A program made the position numbers and the translations under genes. This document shows, piece after piece, positions 18,059-27,313 of a DNA stretch of 64,000 bases. The notes under the pieces are model-generated. The model did no database searches. It saw nothing but the letters and a program-made list of their open reading frames with translations, and was not told the DNA's origin. How positions within the stretch are numbered: position 1 is the first letter of the stretch; every line of letters begins with the position of its first letter. The stretch comes from DASWYT01 sp965246875 (GTDB taxonomy: Bacteria; Pseudomonadota; Alphaproteobacteria; Micavibrionales; SZUA-601): the NCBI GenBank assembly GCA_965246875.1, contig CBDFFU010000003.1, forward strand, positions 930,001-994,000. Direction: 5' to 3'.

Positions 18059-19120
18059 ATGTGGTGGCGATTTATCGTATCTTTGCAATTCGATGCCCGC
18101 ACGCGTGAGCGGTTTTACCGCAAATTGTCCCAATTGTTGCGTAACGGGATTTCTATCAGCCGTGCCTTGGAGCAAATGGAACTGACGGAAGGCAAACAAC
18201 GCCGTGGCGTCATGGCGAAACTGATCAAACGCTGGCGTCATTCCATTGAAAACGGCGTCAATTTTGGCACTTGTATTGCGCCGTATGTACCCAGCAATGA
18301 ATCCTTGCTCTTGGAATCCGGTGGTAATTTTGGCCGGATGCAGCGCGCACTCACTGAAGCGGCCGAAGCGGTTGCGCAACAACGGCGGGTTAAAAAAATG
18401 GTGGTGCGCAGCAGTGCCTATCCGCTCTTGCTCCTAATCATTTTGGGCAATGCGTTATTCCTGGCCTCTTATAATGTCATTCCCGCATTTGCTGATGTTT
18501 TGCCCGTTGAAAAATGGCAAGGTGTTCCAGCAATTGTCGCTAAAATCGCTGATTTCATCCGGCATTTCGGTCCGTGGCTGCTGCTGGGCGTATTGGGGCT
18601 GACGGTGCTCGTATTCGGTACGATGTCACGCTGGCATGGACGCACACGCATGCTGGTTGAACGGCTGGTGCCATGGAGCGTATACCGCATGTGGCAAGGC
18701 TCGTCCTTTTTGCTATCTGTCGCCTCCTTGATGAGTTCTGGTGTTAAAATTGATGAGGTTGCCCTTAAACGCATCTCCAGCCGTGTGGGTCCTTACATGC
18801 GGGAACGAATCGATGCAATCTCGCGGCAGATCGTTTCGGGCCATAATTTAGGTGAGGCGATGTACCGTGCGGGCTATGGATTTCCTGATATTGAACTCAT
18901 AGACGACATGCGTATTTACGCGGCCTTAAGGAATTTTGAGGACAATATAACAACGATTGCGCGTGAATGGGTTGACGACGTGCTTGATCGCATCGACGTG
19001 GCTATGAAGATGGCGAATACAGCTGTGCTGTTTCTCATTGCGATAACCATGGGGTTGCTGATCATGTCCATCTTCAGCGTCGTCCAGCAAATTCAGGCAT
19101 CCGCCGACCAAATGCAATAA
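18059..19120 (+). CDS. pilR: Type IVB pilus inner-membrane platform protein PilR (GspF family)
   Basis: The 353-residue polytopic protein matches the GspF/PilC fold: two cytoplasmic helical repeats (FYRKLSQLLRNGISISRALEQM at about 20-40, and SLMSSGVKIDEVALKRISSR at about 225) and three membrane segments near 125-150, 180-200 and 325-350. It anchors the assembly ATPase and helps extract pilins. It lies between the ATPase and the pilin gene, as in R64, and its own ribosome site is weak, which suggests coupling to pilQ. Confidence 0.88.
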   Translation: MWWRFIVSLQFDARTRERFYRKLSQLLRNGISISRALEQMELTEGKQRRGVMAKLIKRWRHSIENGVNFGTCIAPYVPSNESLLLESGGNFGRMQRALTEAAEAVAQQRRVKKMVVRSSAYPLLLLIILGNALFLASYNVIPAFADVLPVEKWQGVPAIVAKIADFIRHFGPWLLLGVLGLTVLVFGTMSRWHGRTRMLVERLVPWSVYRMWQGSSFLLSVASLMSSGVKIDEVALKRISSRVGPYMRERIDAISRQIVSGHNLGEAMYRAGYGFPDIELIDDMRIYAALRNFEDNITTIAREWVDDVLDRIDVAMKMANTAVLFLIAITMGLLIMSIFSVVQQIQASADQMQ

Positions 19121-19142
19121 TCGTTTCAGAGGAGAACAAACG

Positions 19143-19613
19143 ATGAAACCAGACTTCAAACCACACGTGTCAAGCGAGAGCGGCTTTACATTACTCGAAC
19201 TCTTGCTCGTTGTTGGCGTTGGTGCCTTGCTGCTGATTGGCGGTATTGCAACATATCGTTTGGTATCAGAAGGCAATAAAGTCACCGATGCCACACGGAT
19301 GATCATGACCATTCGTAACGAAGCCTCTAATCTATCACAAGGCCAGGGTTATGCAGGTGTTAGAACTTCACTTGTCGCAGCTAAAATTATTTCAGATACG
19401 CAAAAAGACCCGTGGGGCGGTGCTTTGGGCATTAATGATACGGGAGCAACTCTGGTTGTTACGTTGCCAGCAGTCCCACCCAATGCGTGCCGCAAATTGG
19501 CGATGTCGATTAAAGACCAAGGGGTAAAATTAAACGGTAATCCGCCACCGGCGACTTTGTCTGATACGACATGTGGAGATGCTGATTCCCCAATGGCGTG
19601 GAGCTTCCCATAA
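19143..19613 (+). CDS. pilS: Type IVB prepilin (PilS-like)
   Basis: The 156-residue protein begins with a 14-residue hydrophilic leader ending in Gly, followed by FTLLELLLVVGVGALLLIGG. This is the prepilin-peptidase site with Phe at +1 and Glu at +5, then the hydrophobic assembly helix. The C-terminal globular part has two Cys residues (NACRK, DTTCGD) that can form the disulfide loop of type IV pilins. GGAG lies before the ATG. Its place after pilR corresponds to R64 pilS, the major pilin. No prepilin peptidase gene is seen in this window, so the enzyme must be encoded elsewhere. Confidence 0.88.
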   Translation: MKPDFKPHVSSESGFTLLELLLVVGVGALLLIGGIATYRLVSEGNKVTDATRMIMTIRNEASNLSQGQGYAGVRTSLVAAKIISDTQKDPWGGALGINDTGATLVVTLPAVPPNACRKLAMSIKDQGVKLNGNPPPATLSDTTCGDADSPMAWSFP

Positions 19614-19641
19614 AAGTTTCGAAAAAGATTTGACAATTATC

Positions 19642-20391
19642 ATGTTATACAAAGCCCAGCATTTACGATTGATCACAGCCGTAATGCTGGGCTTTAATTT
19701 ATCTGGTTTGTCGCCCGTTTTTGCCCAAACTGCACCTTTTGATAGGTCAGTGCCTGCAGCAGCATCCGCTCGTGCAGACCAGACTGATAATACATCACCG
19801 ACACTTATACCTGTTGCGGCAAAACCGATTGCAGCGTCTAATCCATATCTGGAGACGTTTTTAACGTTGCAACGGCAAAACGCGTTATTGGCCCAATTGT
19901 TGGAGCGCGAAAAATCGGTCGCCGCGATGGTGATAAGCTATAAAAAAATAGGCATCGCTTATGATGCACCAAAGCCAGATTTGAACCTGTGCCTCGAACT
20001 GCCTAAAAACCTGACATGTGCGTTGGCCTATCCTGACCGCTATGCTGATTTCCTGCCACCGCCATTGCCCACGGCGATGCCGGTTATTCCAGTCATCCCA
20101 GTCACGGTTAGCAATAGTGATGAACTGCCAAAAGACGTTGATACTTTATCACCTGACTTCGGCTTGAAAGATCTGATGTGGACGGACATCAGCTGTCTTC
20201 AAGGCTCATGCCGTGCCGTCATTACACCAGACCCGTCCAATCCATCTGCGCGCTATTCCGTCAAAGCCGGTGATGCCTTGCCCCCTGGTGGCACGGTCAA
20301 CCGTATCTCAAATGATGGCGTCACAATCACAGCAAACAGTGGCAAGCTCATTGACTTGCCACCCGCACCGACGCGACCGTTTGCGATGTGA
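19642..20391 (+). CDS. Second PilP-like secreted protein of the pilus cluster
   Basis: From the ATG at 19642 the 249-residue protein has a signal peptide (cleavage near SPVFAQ), a Pro/Ala-rich linker, a helical part (TFLTLQRQNALLAQLLERE) and a C-terminal beta domain (VKAGDALPPGGTVNRISNDGV). That last domain resembles the end of the PilP protein encoded at 15862. An in-frame ATG at 19573 inside the pilin gene is less likely because it would bury the signal peptide. A duplicated pilotin- or PilP-like connector is the simplest reading; the R64 cluster has no second PilP at this place. It is the last gene of the operon. Confidence 0.7.
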   Translation: MLYKAQHLRLITAVMLGFNLSGLSPVFAQTAPFDRSVPAAASARADQTDNTSPTLIPVAAKPIAASNPYLETFLTLQRQNALLAQLLEREKSVAAMVISYKKIGIAYDAPKPDLNLCLELPKNLTCALAYPDRYADFLPPPLPTAMPVIPVIPVTVSNSDELPKDVDTLSPDFGLKDLMWTDISCLQGSCRAVITPDPSNPSARYSVKAGDALPPGGTVNRISNDGVTITANSGKLIDLPPAPTRPFAM

Positions 20392-20402
20392 TTTTGAAAT
20401 AT

Positions 20403-20856
20403 TTAGAGAGCTAAAGCTGGCGCTGAAACATCTTCATTAACAGGTTCAACGTTCTGTCGTGTCTTTTGACGAGACGCTAACTTGAAAGCACCAAGTTGTA
20501 GTTTTTTCATCTTATAAAAATGTGGCATGTGTTCGGTTTTTTGCAAGGCTTGTTGCAGAACGAGAACAGGACACACATCATCAGAATTATCTAGATGGCT
20601 TGCATAAGCGTGCAAACCTGGAATGACAATACGTGTAAGCATTGCCCACTGTTGCATCCCTATATTCTTGTCTCTTTGCGGCATCAAATCTTTCGCCAGA
20701 TCAACAAGCTCATCATGTTGTGGGTGGACAGGTCTAGAAAGATCCCTTGGATTTTTGAAATTCTCTAAAATTGATGTCCAGCATATCGCGAAGGTTATCT
20801 GCCGTTTGCGCAACCAAATTGGTTGACGATGAAAATTGCGTACTGAATTGTTCCAT
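20403..20856 (-). pseudogene. Hypothetical gene interrupted by a frameshift
   Basis: An ATG at 20856 with a strong ribosome site (AAGGGG) opens a frame that reads MEQFSTQFSSSTNLVAQTAD onward for 40 codons and then stops at 20734. One frame away, a long coding-like sequence continues from the same spot to 20403 (containing ENFKNPRDLSRPVHPQ and ending DVSAPALAL). Removing one A from the five-A run (plus-strand T-run at 20752-20756) joins them into one protein of about 150 residues. A promoter TAGACA-17-TATACT lies upstream. The N-terminal helix faintly recalls phasins, but I cannot assign a family. Sequencing error, real decay or slippage on the A-run all remain possible. Confidence 0.55.
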
Positions 20857-20988
20857 GATAAATCCCCTTGAATGATAAAGCGGGGAGTATAGAGATGAAC
20901 CGAGTATATGTCTATTAAAAAGCGATGTCTGCATAATGATGATCTAAGCGTTTGAAACGTAGCTGAAATCCGAAACGGGCAGGCAACA

Positions 20989-21432
20989 TTATAGTTTGAT
21001 CTGATCACCAATGTGAATATTTTGCCGCTCCGCTTGGCCGCCGGCAATTTCCAGCACGTAACGAGCAGGCTTGCGTGACACGATTCGCGTTTCGTCAAAC
21101 GGCCGGGCTTTTGCGTGAATATCGACAATCACACCTTGGCTGTCGGCAAACACCATGTCCAGAAACAATGGCGTGTTCTTCATCCAGAAAGTCAGAACCT
21201 GTTCTTCATCAAAAACAAACAACATGCCATGATCTGGTGCCAATGTTTCACGGCCCATCAGACCATGTTCTTGCTGCGCAGGTGTTACAGCCATCTCAAC
21301 GGAAAAATTAGCTTGGGTTTTATCGGCGCGTTCAATGGTCGTGGTTTTCACAGCAAGCATTGAAGGTTCACACGCGGTGATAGCAAACACACATAACAGC
21401 AGCAAAACAACACAAAATGATTTATGGCGCAT
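20989..21432 (-). CDS. DUF192 lipoprotein
   Basis: The 147-residue protein has a lipoprotein signal peptide (FAITAC, Cys about 21) followed by a complete DUF192 domain: FSVEMAVTPAQQEHGLMGR, MLFVFDEEQVLTFWMKNT and PARYVLEIAGG. The biochemical role of DUF192 is unsettled. Its gene overlaps the end of the upstream alpha/beta-hydrolase gene by 11 bp, so the two are probably co-expressed. Confidence 0.88.
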   Translation of the reverse strand: MRHKSFCVVLLLLCVFAITACEPSMLAVKTTTIERADKTQANFSVEMAVTPAQQEHGLMGRETLAPDHGMLFVFDEEQVLTFWMKNTPLFLDMVFADSQGVIVDIHAKARPFDETRIVSRKPARYVLEIAGGQAERQNIHIGDQIKL

Positions 21433-22219
21433 AATGATTTAAAAACTCCAGAACAGTTTCACCCGCGGCAAAATCATACAGATCCTTATGACGGGCTTGG
21501 GGAAAAGAGACGAATTTTTTATTGGCACACGGAATGGCGGCAAACAATTTTTCACCAAAACGGAAGGGCACCGTGATGTCGCGCTGGCCGTGATAAATCA
21601 ACACCGGCATCGTCAGAGCTGCCGCTTTTTCCAGTGAGTCAAACCGGTATTGCGCCAGCCGGCGCACGGGCAGGAATGGGTAATAGTACGCGCCGACATC
21701 GACAACCGACGTAAACGGCGCTTCCAATACCACCGCTTTGGGGGGCGTTTCTGTGACCATCTGCACGGCAACGCCCGTGCCAAGCGATTCCCCGTAATAG
21801 ACAAACCGGTCGGCAGTGATGCCTTGTTCGTTCAAAAATGCCAGCCACGCACGTGCATCACGATAAAATTCCTCTTCACCCGGCAGCCCGGCATTGCCGC
21901 CAAAGCCGCGATATTCAATCAGCAAATAGCCATAGCCCACCGTCAGAAAATGCTGCGCCTTGAAGATGCGGTCAGCAGCAGTTCCGGCATTGCCATGAAA
22001 ATAAATGATCACGGGCCTGGCATCGTGTGGCGGGGCATAAAATCCCTTGAGTGTCAGACCATCACTGGTTTGTACACTGACAACACTAAATGGTGCCACT
22101 GGATTAGCGAAACTGTCATCAGCATTGGGGTGAAATACCAACTGTCTCTGGCCCAGCATCATCACGAATACAACGCCTAAATAGACAACAAGCACAGCAA
22201 TGGCGGTAACAGCAAGCAT
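21422..22219 (-). CDS. Membrane-anchored alpha/beta hydrolase (Bem46/ABHD13-like)
   Basis: The 265-residue protein has an N-terminal membrane anchor (VTAIAVLVVYLGVVFVMML) and an alpha/beta-hydrolase fold facing the periplasm. Features are the oxyanion-region VIIYFHGNAGT, the nucleophile elbow YYGESLGTGV (Ser about 150), the acid-bearing MPVLIYHGQRDITVP and the catalytic His in QARHKDLY. This architecture is that of Bem46/ABHD13-like hydrolases; the substrate is unknown. It is encoded directly upstream of the DUF192 lipoprotein and 32 bp after the MsbA-like transporter on the same strand. Confidence 0.88.
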   Translation of the reverse strand: MLAVTAIAVLVVYLGVVFVMMLGQRQLVFHPNADDSFANPVAPFSVVSVQTSDGLTLKGFYAPPHDARPVIIYFHGNAGTAADRIFKAQHFLTVGYGYLLIEYRGFGGNAGLPGEEEFYRDARAWLAFLNEQGITADRFVYYGESLGTGVAVQMVTETPPKAVVLEAPFTSVVDVGAYYYPFLPVRRLAQYRFDSLEKAAALTMPVLIYHGQRDITVPFRFGEKLFAAIPCANKKFVSFPQARHKDLYDFAAGETVLEFLNHYAP

Positions 22220-22251
22220 ACGTAATCCGTGTTTGCGGTGGAATAACAGCC

Positions 22252-24000
22252 TTAACCCTCAAGCCCCGCATAAAGTGTTGGGTAAAGACCGGGCTGACCA
22301 AGCAGCTGAGCGTGGGTGCCGTGTGCAACAAGCTGCCCATGCTGCAGTACAAGTATATCATCGGCATCCTTAATCGTTGACAAACGATGGGCGACGACCA
22401 GTGTGGTGCGGCCCGTTTGCAAGTGATTGAGGGCCAGATTGACCAATTGTTCCGACTCTGTATCCAGTGCAGAGGTGGCTTCATCCAGCAACAGGATCGG
22501 TGCATTTTTGAGGATAGCGCGGGCAATGGCCACCCGTTGTTTTTGCCCGCCCGATAACTTGACGCCGAATTCGCCAAGGCGTGTCTGATACTGGTTTTCC
22601 AGCTTGGTAATGAAATCGTGCGACGCCGCTTGTTTCGCCGCGGCCGTGATCATGTCCTGTGACGCATTTTGCATGCCATAGGCAATATTCGCATTGACGC
22701 TGTCGTCAAAAATAAAAATATCCTGGCTGACAAAGCCCAGATGCTGTCGCAACGACACCATATCGACGCTGCGTATATCTTGTCCATCGATCAGAATACG
22801 ACCGGACGTGACATCGTAAAAGCGCAATAGCAACTGCAGCAAGGTTGATTTGCCACTGCCCGATGGTCCAACCAACGCCGTTTTTTTACCGGCTTGAATG
22901 TGGGCCGAAAAGTCACGCAAGGCAACGGTCCCATCAGGATAGGTAAAATTGACACTGTCAAACTTGATTTCCGGATTTTTAATGACGAGAGCCGGGGCGT
23001 TGTTTGGGCTGACGATGACCGGTTTCTGATCCAACGCGGCAAAAATACGCTGGCTGGCAGCTAAGCCGACTTGCAGGATATTGTTTGCTTTGGCCAGACG
23101 TTTCAGCGGCTCATACGCCATGAAAAACGCGGCAATGAATGAAAAGAAATTTCCGGTGGTATTATGCCCGGCAATCACTTGGCTGCCGCCGTAAAAGATG
23201 ACCAATGCAACCGCAGCACCCGCCAGACATTCAGACAGTGGAATCGTTAAACTGGCTGTGCGGATGGATTTAATGCTGAGGCGGTATAGGCTGTCGATAT
23301 ATTTGCCAATCCGGATCTTTTCATGATCTTCAGCCGTGTAGGATTTAACTTGGCGAATGCCCTGAAACGATTGGTTCAACAAGCCGGAGAATTGCCCGAT
23401 ATCATTTTGCGTGGTACCCGCAATCCGGCGCATTTTCTTGCCGACCTGGGCCACAAAATAACCGGTCGTTGGAAAAATAATAAACGCAATGATGGCCAAA
23501 GTTGGATTACGCGTAAACATGACCCCCACCAGAAATATGAGCGTAAAAATATTTTTGATCATGGTCATGATCCCGTCGATCATCGACCCGCGCAGTACAT
23601 TGATGTCAGAGATCAAATAAGACCCTAAACTGCCGGCAGTATTTTTTTGAAAATAATCGATATCCTGTTGCAGCATATTATCAAATAATTGATGCTGTAG
23701 ATGTGTCACGACGCCATAGCTGGTTTTCGCCAGTAATAACGTATGCCCCCAAGTAGCAAAACCGTTTGTCACGAAAATCAAAATGACGGCAACGCCCAGC
23801 GGCAATAACCAAGTTGCCTGTTTGCCAACAAATACCTTGTCGATAATGTCTTGCAAAATCCACACTTGCAACGCCACCATGCCAGCAGACAGCAGCATCA
23901 AGGCAATAGCGCCACCAAGGAGCAAGCGATGCTCCCAGATATAATCACGGTAAATCCGTTTGATAAGGGCCATTGACGGCGAAGAGGATGTTTGTGTCAT
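22252..24000 (-). CDS. MsbA-like ABC exporter (fused membrane and ATPase domains)
   Basis: This 582-residue half-transporter has six membrane segments in its first 320 residues and a C-terminal ATPase domain with Walker A GPSGSGKST, signature LSGGQKQRVAIARA, Walker B ILLLDEATSALD and the switch His in VVAHRLSTI. It works as a homodimer. Similarity is to the MsbA/lipid A exporter group, but multidrug exporters of the same family share every visible motif, so the substrate (lipid A-core or other hydrophobic compounds) stays open. It probably starts a three-gene minus-strand operon with the hydrolase and DUF192 genes. Confidence 0.9.
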   Translation of the reverse strand: MTQTSSSPSMALIKRIYRDYIWEHRLLLGGAIALMLLSAGMVALQVWILQDIIDKVFVGKQATWLLPLGVAVILIFVTNGFATWGHTLLLAKTSYGVVTHLQHQLFDNMLQQDIDYFQKNTAGSLGSYLISDINVLRGSMIDGIMTMIKNIFTLIFLVGVMFTRNPTLAIIAFIIFPTTGYFVAQVGKKMRRIAGTTQNDIGQFSGLLNQSFQGIRQVKSYTAEDHEKIRIGKYIDSLYRLSIKSIRTASLTIPLSECLAGAAVALVIFYGGSQVIAGHNTTGNFFSFIAAFFMAYEPLKRLAKANNILQVGLAASQRIFAALDQKPVIVSPNNAPALVIKNPEIKFDSVNFTYPDGTVALRDFSAHIQAGKKTALVGPSGSGKSTLLQLLLRFYDVTSGRILIDGQDIRSVDMVSLRQHLGFVSQDIFIFDDSVNANIAYGMQNASQDMITAAAKQAASHDFITKLENQYQTRLGEFGVKLSGGQKQRVAIARAILKNAPILLLDEATSALDTESEQLVNLALNHLQTGRTTLVVAHRLSTIKDADDILVLQHGQLVAHGTHAQLLGQPGLYPTLYAGLEG

Positions 24001-24065
24001 AGGCGGATAATATCAATTCGCCTGGTCTTTGACTAGGGCGGCAACGGAGGCAAATCAAGATGTTT

Positions 24066-26240
24066 TCAGGCTGTTTCCAGTGCCGCTGCACCATGCTGCG
24101 CCCGGTAGCTGCGCATAAAATTATAGAAATCGGCGGGGGCCAGCGGTTTGCTGAAATAATAACCTTGGAATTCGTCACAGCCAAAGTCAGTGAGAAAGTT
24201 TACCTGCTCAATCGTTTCGACCCCTTCGGCAATCACTTTTAGATTCAGCGAATGGCCCAGATTAATGATAGTCTTCGTGATGGCTGTATCGTCTCTATCG
24301 TCTGGTGCATTCATGATGAAGCTACGATCCACTTTCAAGCGGTGGATCGGGAATTTTTTCAGATAGCTCAGGGATGAATACCCTGTCCCGAAATCATCAA
24401 TGGCTAATTCAATGCCGAGTTCGTTTAACTGCTGTAAAATCTGAATCGTGCGATCCATGTCTTTCATCATGGCACTTTCGGTGACTTCCAGTTCCAGCAA
24501 ATGTGCCGACAGGCCTGTGTCTTTCAGCGTCTGGCGCGTGACCTCGACAATATCATCGCGCTGCATCTGTACGCCCGACAAATTGACAGCGACGCGAAAC
24601 GGCGGCAAGCCATGCTGTGTTGTGGCTTGCTGCGCAAAGCGGCAGGCTTCGTTGAGAACCCAGCGGCCAATGGGCACAATCAAGCCTGCTTGTTCCGCGA
24701 CCGGAATAAAATGATCCGGCCGAATAAAGGTGCGCTTACCCGTATCGGGGTCTGGTTTTTCCCAGCGGATCAAGGCTTCAGCCCCGATCAATTGATGTGT
24801 CCGCGCATCGATTTGTGGCTGGAACACCAGGGTAAATTGTTTGTCATCCACTGCAATCCGCAGATCACGGATCATCTGGATGCGTGCTTGTACAGCTTGG
24901 TCAAACGCGGACGTGTAAAGGCAATAACGATCTGTCTGCTCAAGTTTCGCCTGATCCAATGCATTCTCGGCTTTTTTCAACAGATCAATCGTTTTGTCGG
25001 CATCGTGTGGCCATAAGGCCATCCCGACACAAGCTTCTAACACAATGTCGTTGTCATTAACAACAAACGATTTATTGAAAAGGCTAAGCGTTGTTTGAAT
25101 AATGTTCTGAATCTGCTGTTGCGGTTCATTGTGTAACGTAAAAATCGCTGCAAATTCATCTTCGCCCAGGCGTGCGATCAATGTGGCGTTAATCAAGGTC
25201 TGATTCAGCTTGTCGCTGATCATCTTCAAGACTTTGTCACCGGCTTCATAACCTAGCGTATCGTTGACATCACCAAAATTATCGATGTCGACGACCATAA
25301 CGGCGAGGGCTTCGCGCGTTGAGCGATCTTGCAAAATCGTGTCGAGTTTATTGATGAAATGCGCACGGTTCGGTAATTCGGTCAGGCTGTCGTAATAGGC
25401 CACACGGAAAATTTTATCCTGCGCCTGTTGATTGAGGCGCGTCAGGCTTTCCGCATTCTGGCGGATCAGTTTATTGGCCGAGCTGATAACACTGCCCAGT
25501 TCGTCGCGGCGGTTATATTCAGTCTGATATTGATCGGCATGGGCCGGGTCACGCGCGGCGCGCAACAAATTATCGCGCAACATCAAAATGGGTTCCAGCA
25601 ACCATTTGCCAATCGCCAAAATCAACACGTTCGTCACAAACAAGGATAACAGCAATGCGATTAAGCTGTTCTTGATGATATAATCATGACGCATGACTTG
25701 AATTGCCGATGAATCAATCCGCATCACAACACTGTACGGCGCTTGAATATGGCGCGGTCCTAAACTTACTTCATAACGATTGCCGTCCGGGCTGCGCCAC
25801 GTCAGGCGCTTGTTGATGCGGGTTGGGTCAGGTGCGGTTAATGGGGCTTCGCCATAGGTGTCGCGCGCAAATAATCCACCTTGTGGATTATACACGGTGA
25901 CGCCTTTGACGGGTGTGGTTGCAATTAAACGCAAGACAATATCACCGGGCGGACTGGTAATCTGGCCACGATCGTTTTTACCAAACAGTGGTACCAATGC
26001 ATTTTTGCTAGCTTCGCTGAGTTGCAGCAATTGCTGTTGCTCATAATTATTCGCTGTAATATAAAGGATACCGGATTCCAGGCCGACAATCGTGGCAAAC
26101 ACAGCCATGATGATCTTCCACGTAATCCGGCTTAACAGGAAATCGACTTTAGGTTTGCGCGCGGGCATTCGCGTTCGCGTCGTCTGCATGTCTGAAGACG
26201 GCATCTTCAAAGGATTCTGCGTCAAAGTCGGGGGCGCCAC
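24066..26240 (-). CDS. Membrane c-di-GMP phosphodiesterase (HAMP-GGDEF-EAL)
   Basis: The 724-residue protein has two membrane segments (about 38-60 and 195-215) enclosing a periplasmic sensor domain of about 130 residues, then a HAMP-like linker, a GGDEF domain and an EAL domain. The GGDEF motif is degenerate (RLGEDEF), while the EAL domain keeps all key residues: GAEALIRW, VNLSG, LELEVTES, AIDDFGTGYSSL, LKVDRSF and IAEGVET. It should therefore degrade c-di-GMP, with the GGDEF part possibly acting as a GTP sensor. The GTG at 26240 is preceded by AAGGA with good spacing, supporting the longer N-terminus. c-di-GMP could affect the pilus encoded nearby; this is inference. Confidence 0.93.
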   Translation of the reverse strand: MAPPTLTQNPLKMPSSDMQTTRTRMPARKPKVDFLLSRITWKIIMAVFATIVGLESGILYITANNYEQQQLLQLSEASKNALVPLFGKNDRGQITSPPGDIVLRLIATTPVKGVTVYNPQGGLFARDTYGEAPLTAPDPTRINKRLTWRSPDGNRYEVSLGPRHIQAPYSVVMRIDSSAIQVMRHDYIIKNSLIALLLSLFVTNVLILAIGKWLLEPILMLRDNLLRAARDPAHADQYQTEYNRRDELGSVISSANKLIRQNAESLTRLNQQAQDKIFRVAYYDSLTELPNRAHFINKLDTILQDRSTREALAVMVVDIDNFGDVNDTLGYEAGDKVLKMISDKLNQTLINATLIARLGEDEFAAIFTLHNEPQQQIQNIIQTTLSLFNKSFVVNDNDIVLEACVGMALWPHDADKTIDLLKKAENALDQAKLEQTDRYCLYTSAFDQAVQARIQMIRDLRIAVDDKQFTLVFQPQIDARTHQLIGAEALIRWEKPDPDTGKRTFIRPDHFIPVAEQAGLIVPIGRWVLNEACRFAQQATTQHGLPPFRVAVNLSGVQMQRDDIVEVTRQTLKDTGLSAHLLELEVTESAMMKDMDRTIQILQQLNELGIELAIDDFGTGYSSLSYLKKFPIHRLKVDRSFIMNAPDDRDDTAITKTIINLGHSLNLKVIAEGVETIEQVNFLTDFGCDEFQGYYFSKPLAPADFYNFMRSYRAQHGAAALETA

Positions 26241-26326
26241 GGGTTGATCCTTAGAAGGGTTGAAGACTATAGTCGGTAAACGTACTCAGGCTCTTACTAG
26301 CTAACAATCAAACAGTTAAAATATCT

Positions 26327-27232
26327 TTGCACAGCGCGATTTTTCCCCTCTCCATCAACCCGGAACAGCAACATTTGCTGGAATGGCTGCATGCGGCCGG
26401 TGTCACCGAATTGACCTTGGACAGTCCGGCCATGCCGCTGGCTAAAGCCTTGACGCGACAGGCGGAACCGATCCCAGTGGCGCCGCAGGCTGTAACTACC
26501 GCGCAATCCACACTACCTCCAGCCATGGCACCCAAGGACACCGCTCGGGCAGCCGATTTGGCGGCAGTAACCAGTTTAACAGATTTGCAGAACTGGATGA
26601 CCCGGTTCAATGATCTTAGCCTCTGTAAGACAGCGACCCAACCCGTTCTGGGCCGCTGGCTGGAGAAGGGGTCAAACCCGTCATCACCTTCTTTGATGGT
26701 GGTTGCCGAAGCCCCGGATGCGGTGGAGGACCAAAACGGTGAAGCCTTTAGCGGCCCGGCCCATGACCTGCTGCGTCAGGCCTTGCGGTTCCTGCCGGTT
26801 GCCAGCGACCAGATCTACCTGACCTATCTGTCAAAATGGCGGCCACCGGGTCAGCGCAGCCTCTTGCCACCGGAATTGGCGTTGGCTCAAGCCTTGTTAC
26901 AAACAGAAATAACCCTATTGGCGCCGCGGCATTTCATCTTGTTGGGAGATGGCGTCACCCGGGCCATAGGCCAGATCGCCGAATCCATGGCTCTGCTTCC
27001 GGCCTCCGGCGACTCCACAGCCGCTCCTGTTCCAGTCAAGTCAGCTGGTCGCAGCGCTGCGAGCGATAAAAAATACGATCTTGTATTTAAAGGAAATAAT
27101 TCCAAAAACCGGGCAATCTCTTTACAAAAGCCCGAAACTATGCTTAAAGAATCGCTAACAAAGAAGCGTGTTTGGCAAAGTCTTCTATCCTTTTGTCAAA
27201 TGCTCCCTGCCACCGAAGAGCAATCTTCCTAA
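26327..27232 (+). CDS. Uracil-DNA glycosylase superfamily protein, degenerate motifs
   Basis: Residues from about 90 on follow the family-4-like UDG fold: a DLQNWMTRFNDLSLCKTATQ segment, then MVVAEAPDAVEDQNGEAFSGP where family 4 enzymes have GEAPGADED, then YLTYLSKWRPPGQRS and ILLGDGVTRAIG. The final HPSYLLR-type motif is replaced by QKPETMLKES, so the usual catalytic His is missing. The first 90 residues are a poorly conserved extension. The start is uncertain: the frame opens with TTG at 26327 without a clear ribosome site. It may be an inactive or altered-specificity member. It lies divergent from the EAL gene and upstream of the transglycosylase gene. Confidence 0.75.
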   Translation: MHSAIFPLSINPEQQHLLEWLHAAGVTELTLDSPAMPLAKALTRQAEPIPVAPQAVTTAQSTLPPAMAPKDTARAADLAAVTSLTDLQNWMTRFNDLSLCKTATQPVLGRWLEKGSNPSSPSLMVVAEAPDAVEDQNGEAFSGPAHDLLRQALRFLPVASDQIYLTYLSKWRPPGQRSLLPPELALAQALLQTEITLLAPRHFILLGDGVTRAIGQIAESMALLPASGDSTAAPVPVKSAGRSAASDKKYDLVFKGNNSKNRAISLQKPETMLKESLTKKRVWQSLLSFCQMLPATEEQSS

Positions 27233-27313
27233 CGCAGTCTTGTCGCAACAACTGAGGAAAACGTTCATCGTTCACTCGCTGTCCTTATAAAGACAGCTTT
27301 GCTACCCCCTCCC

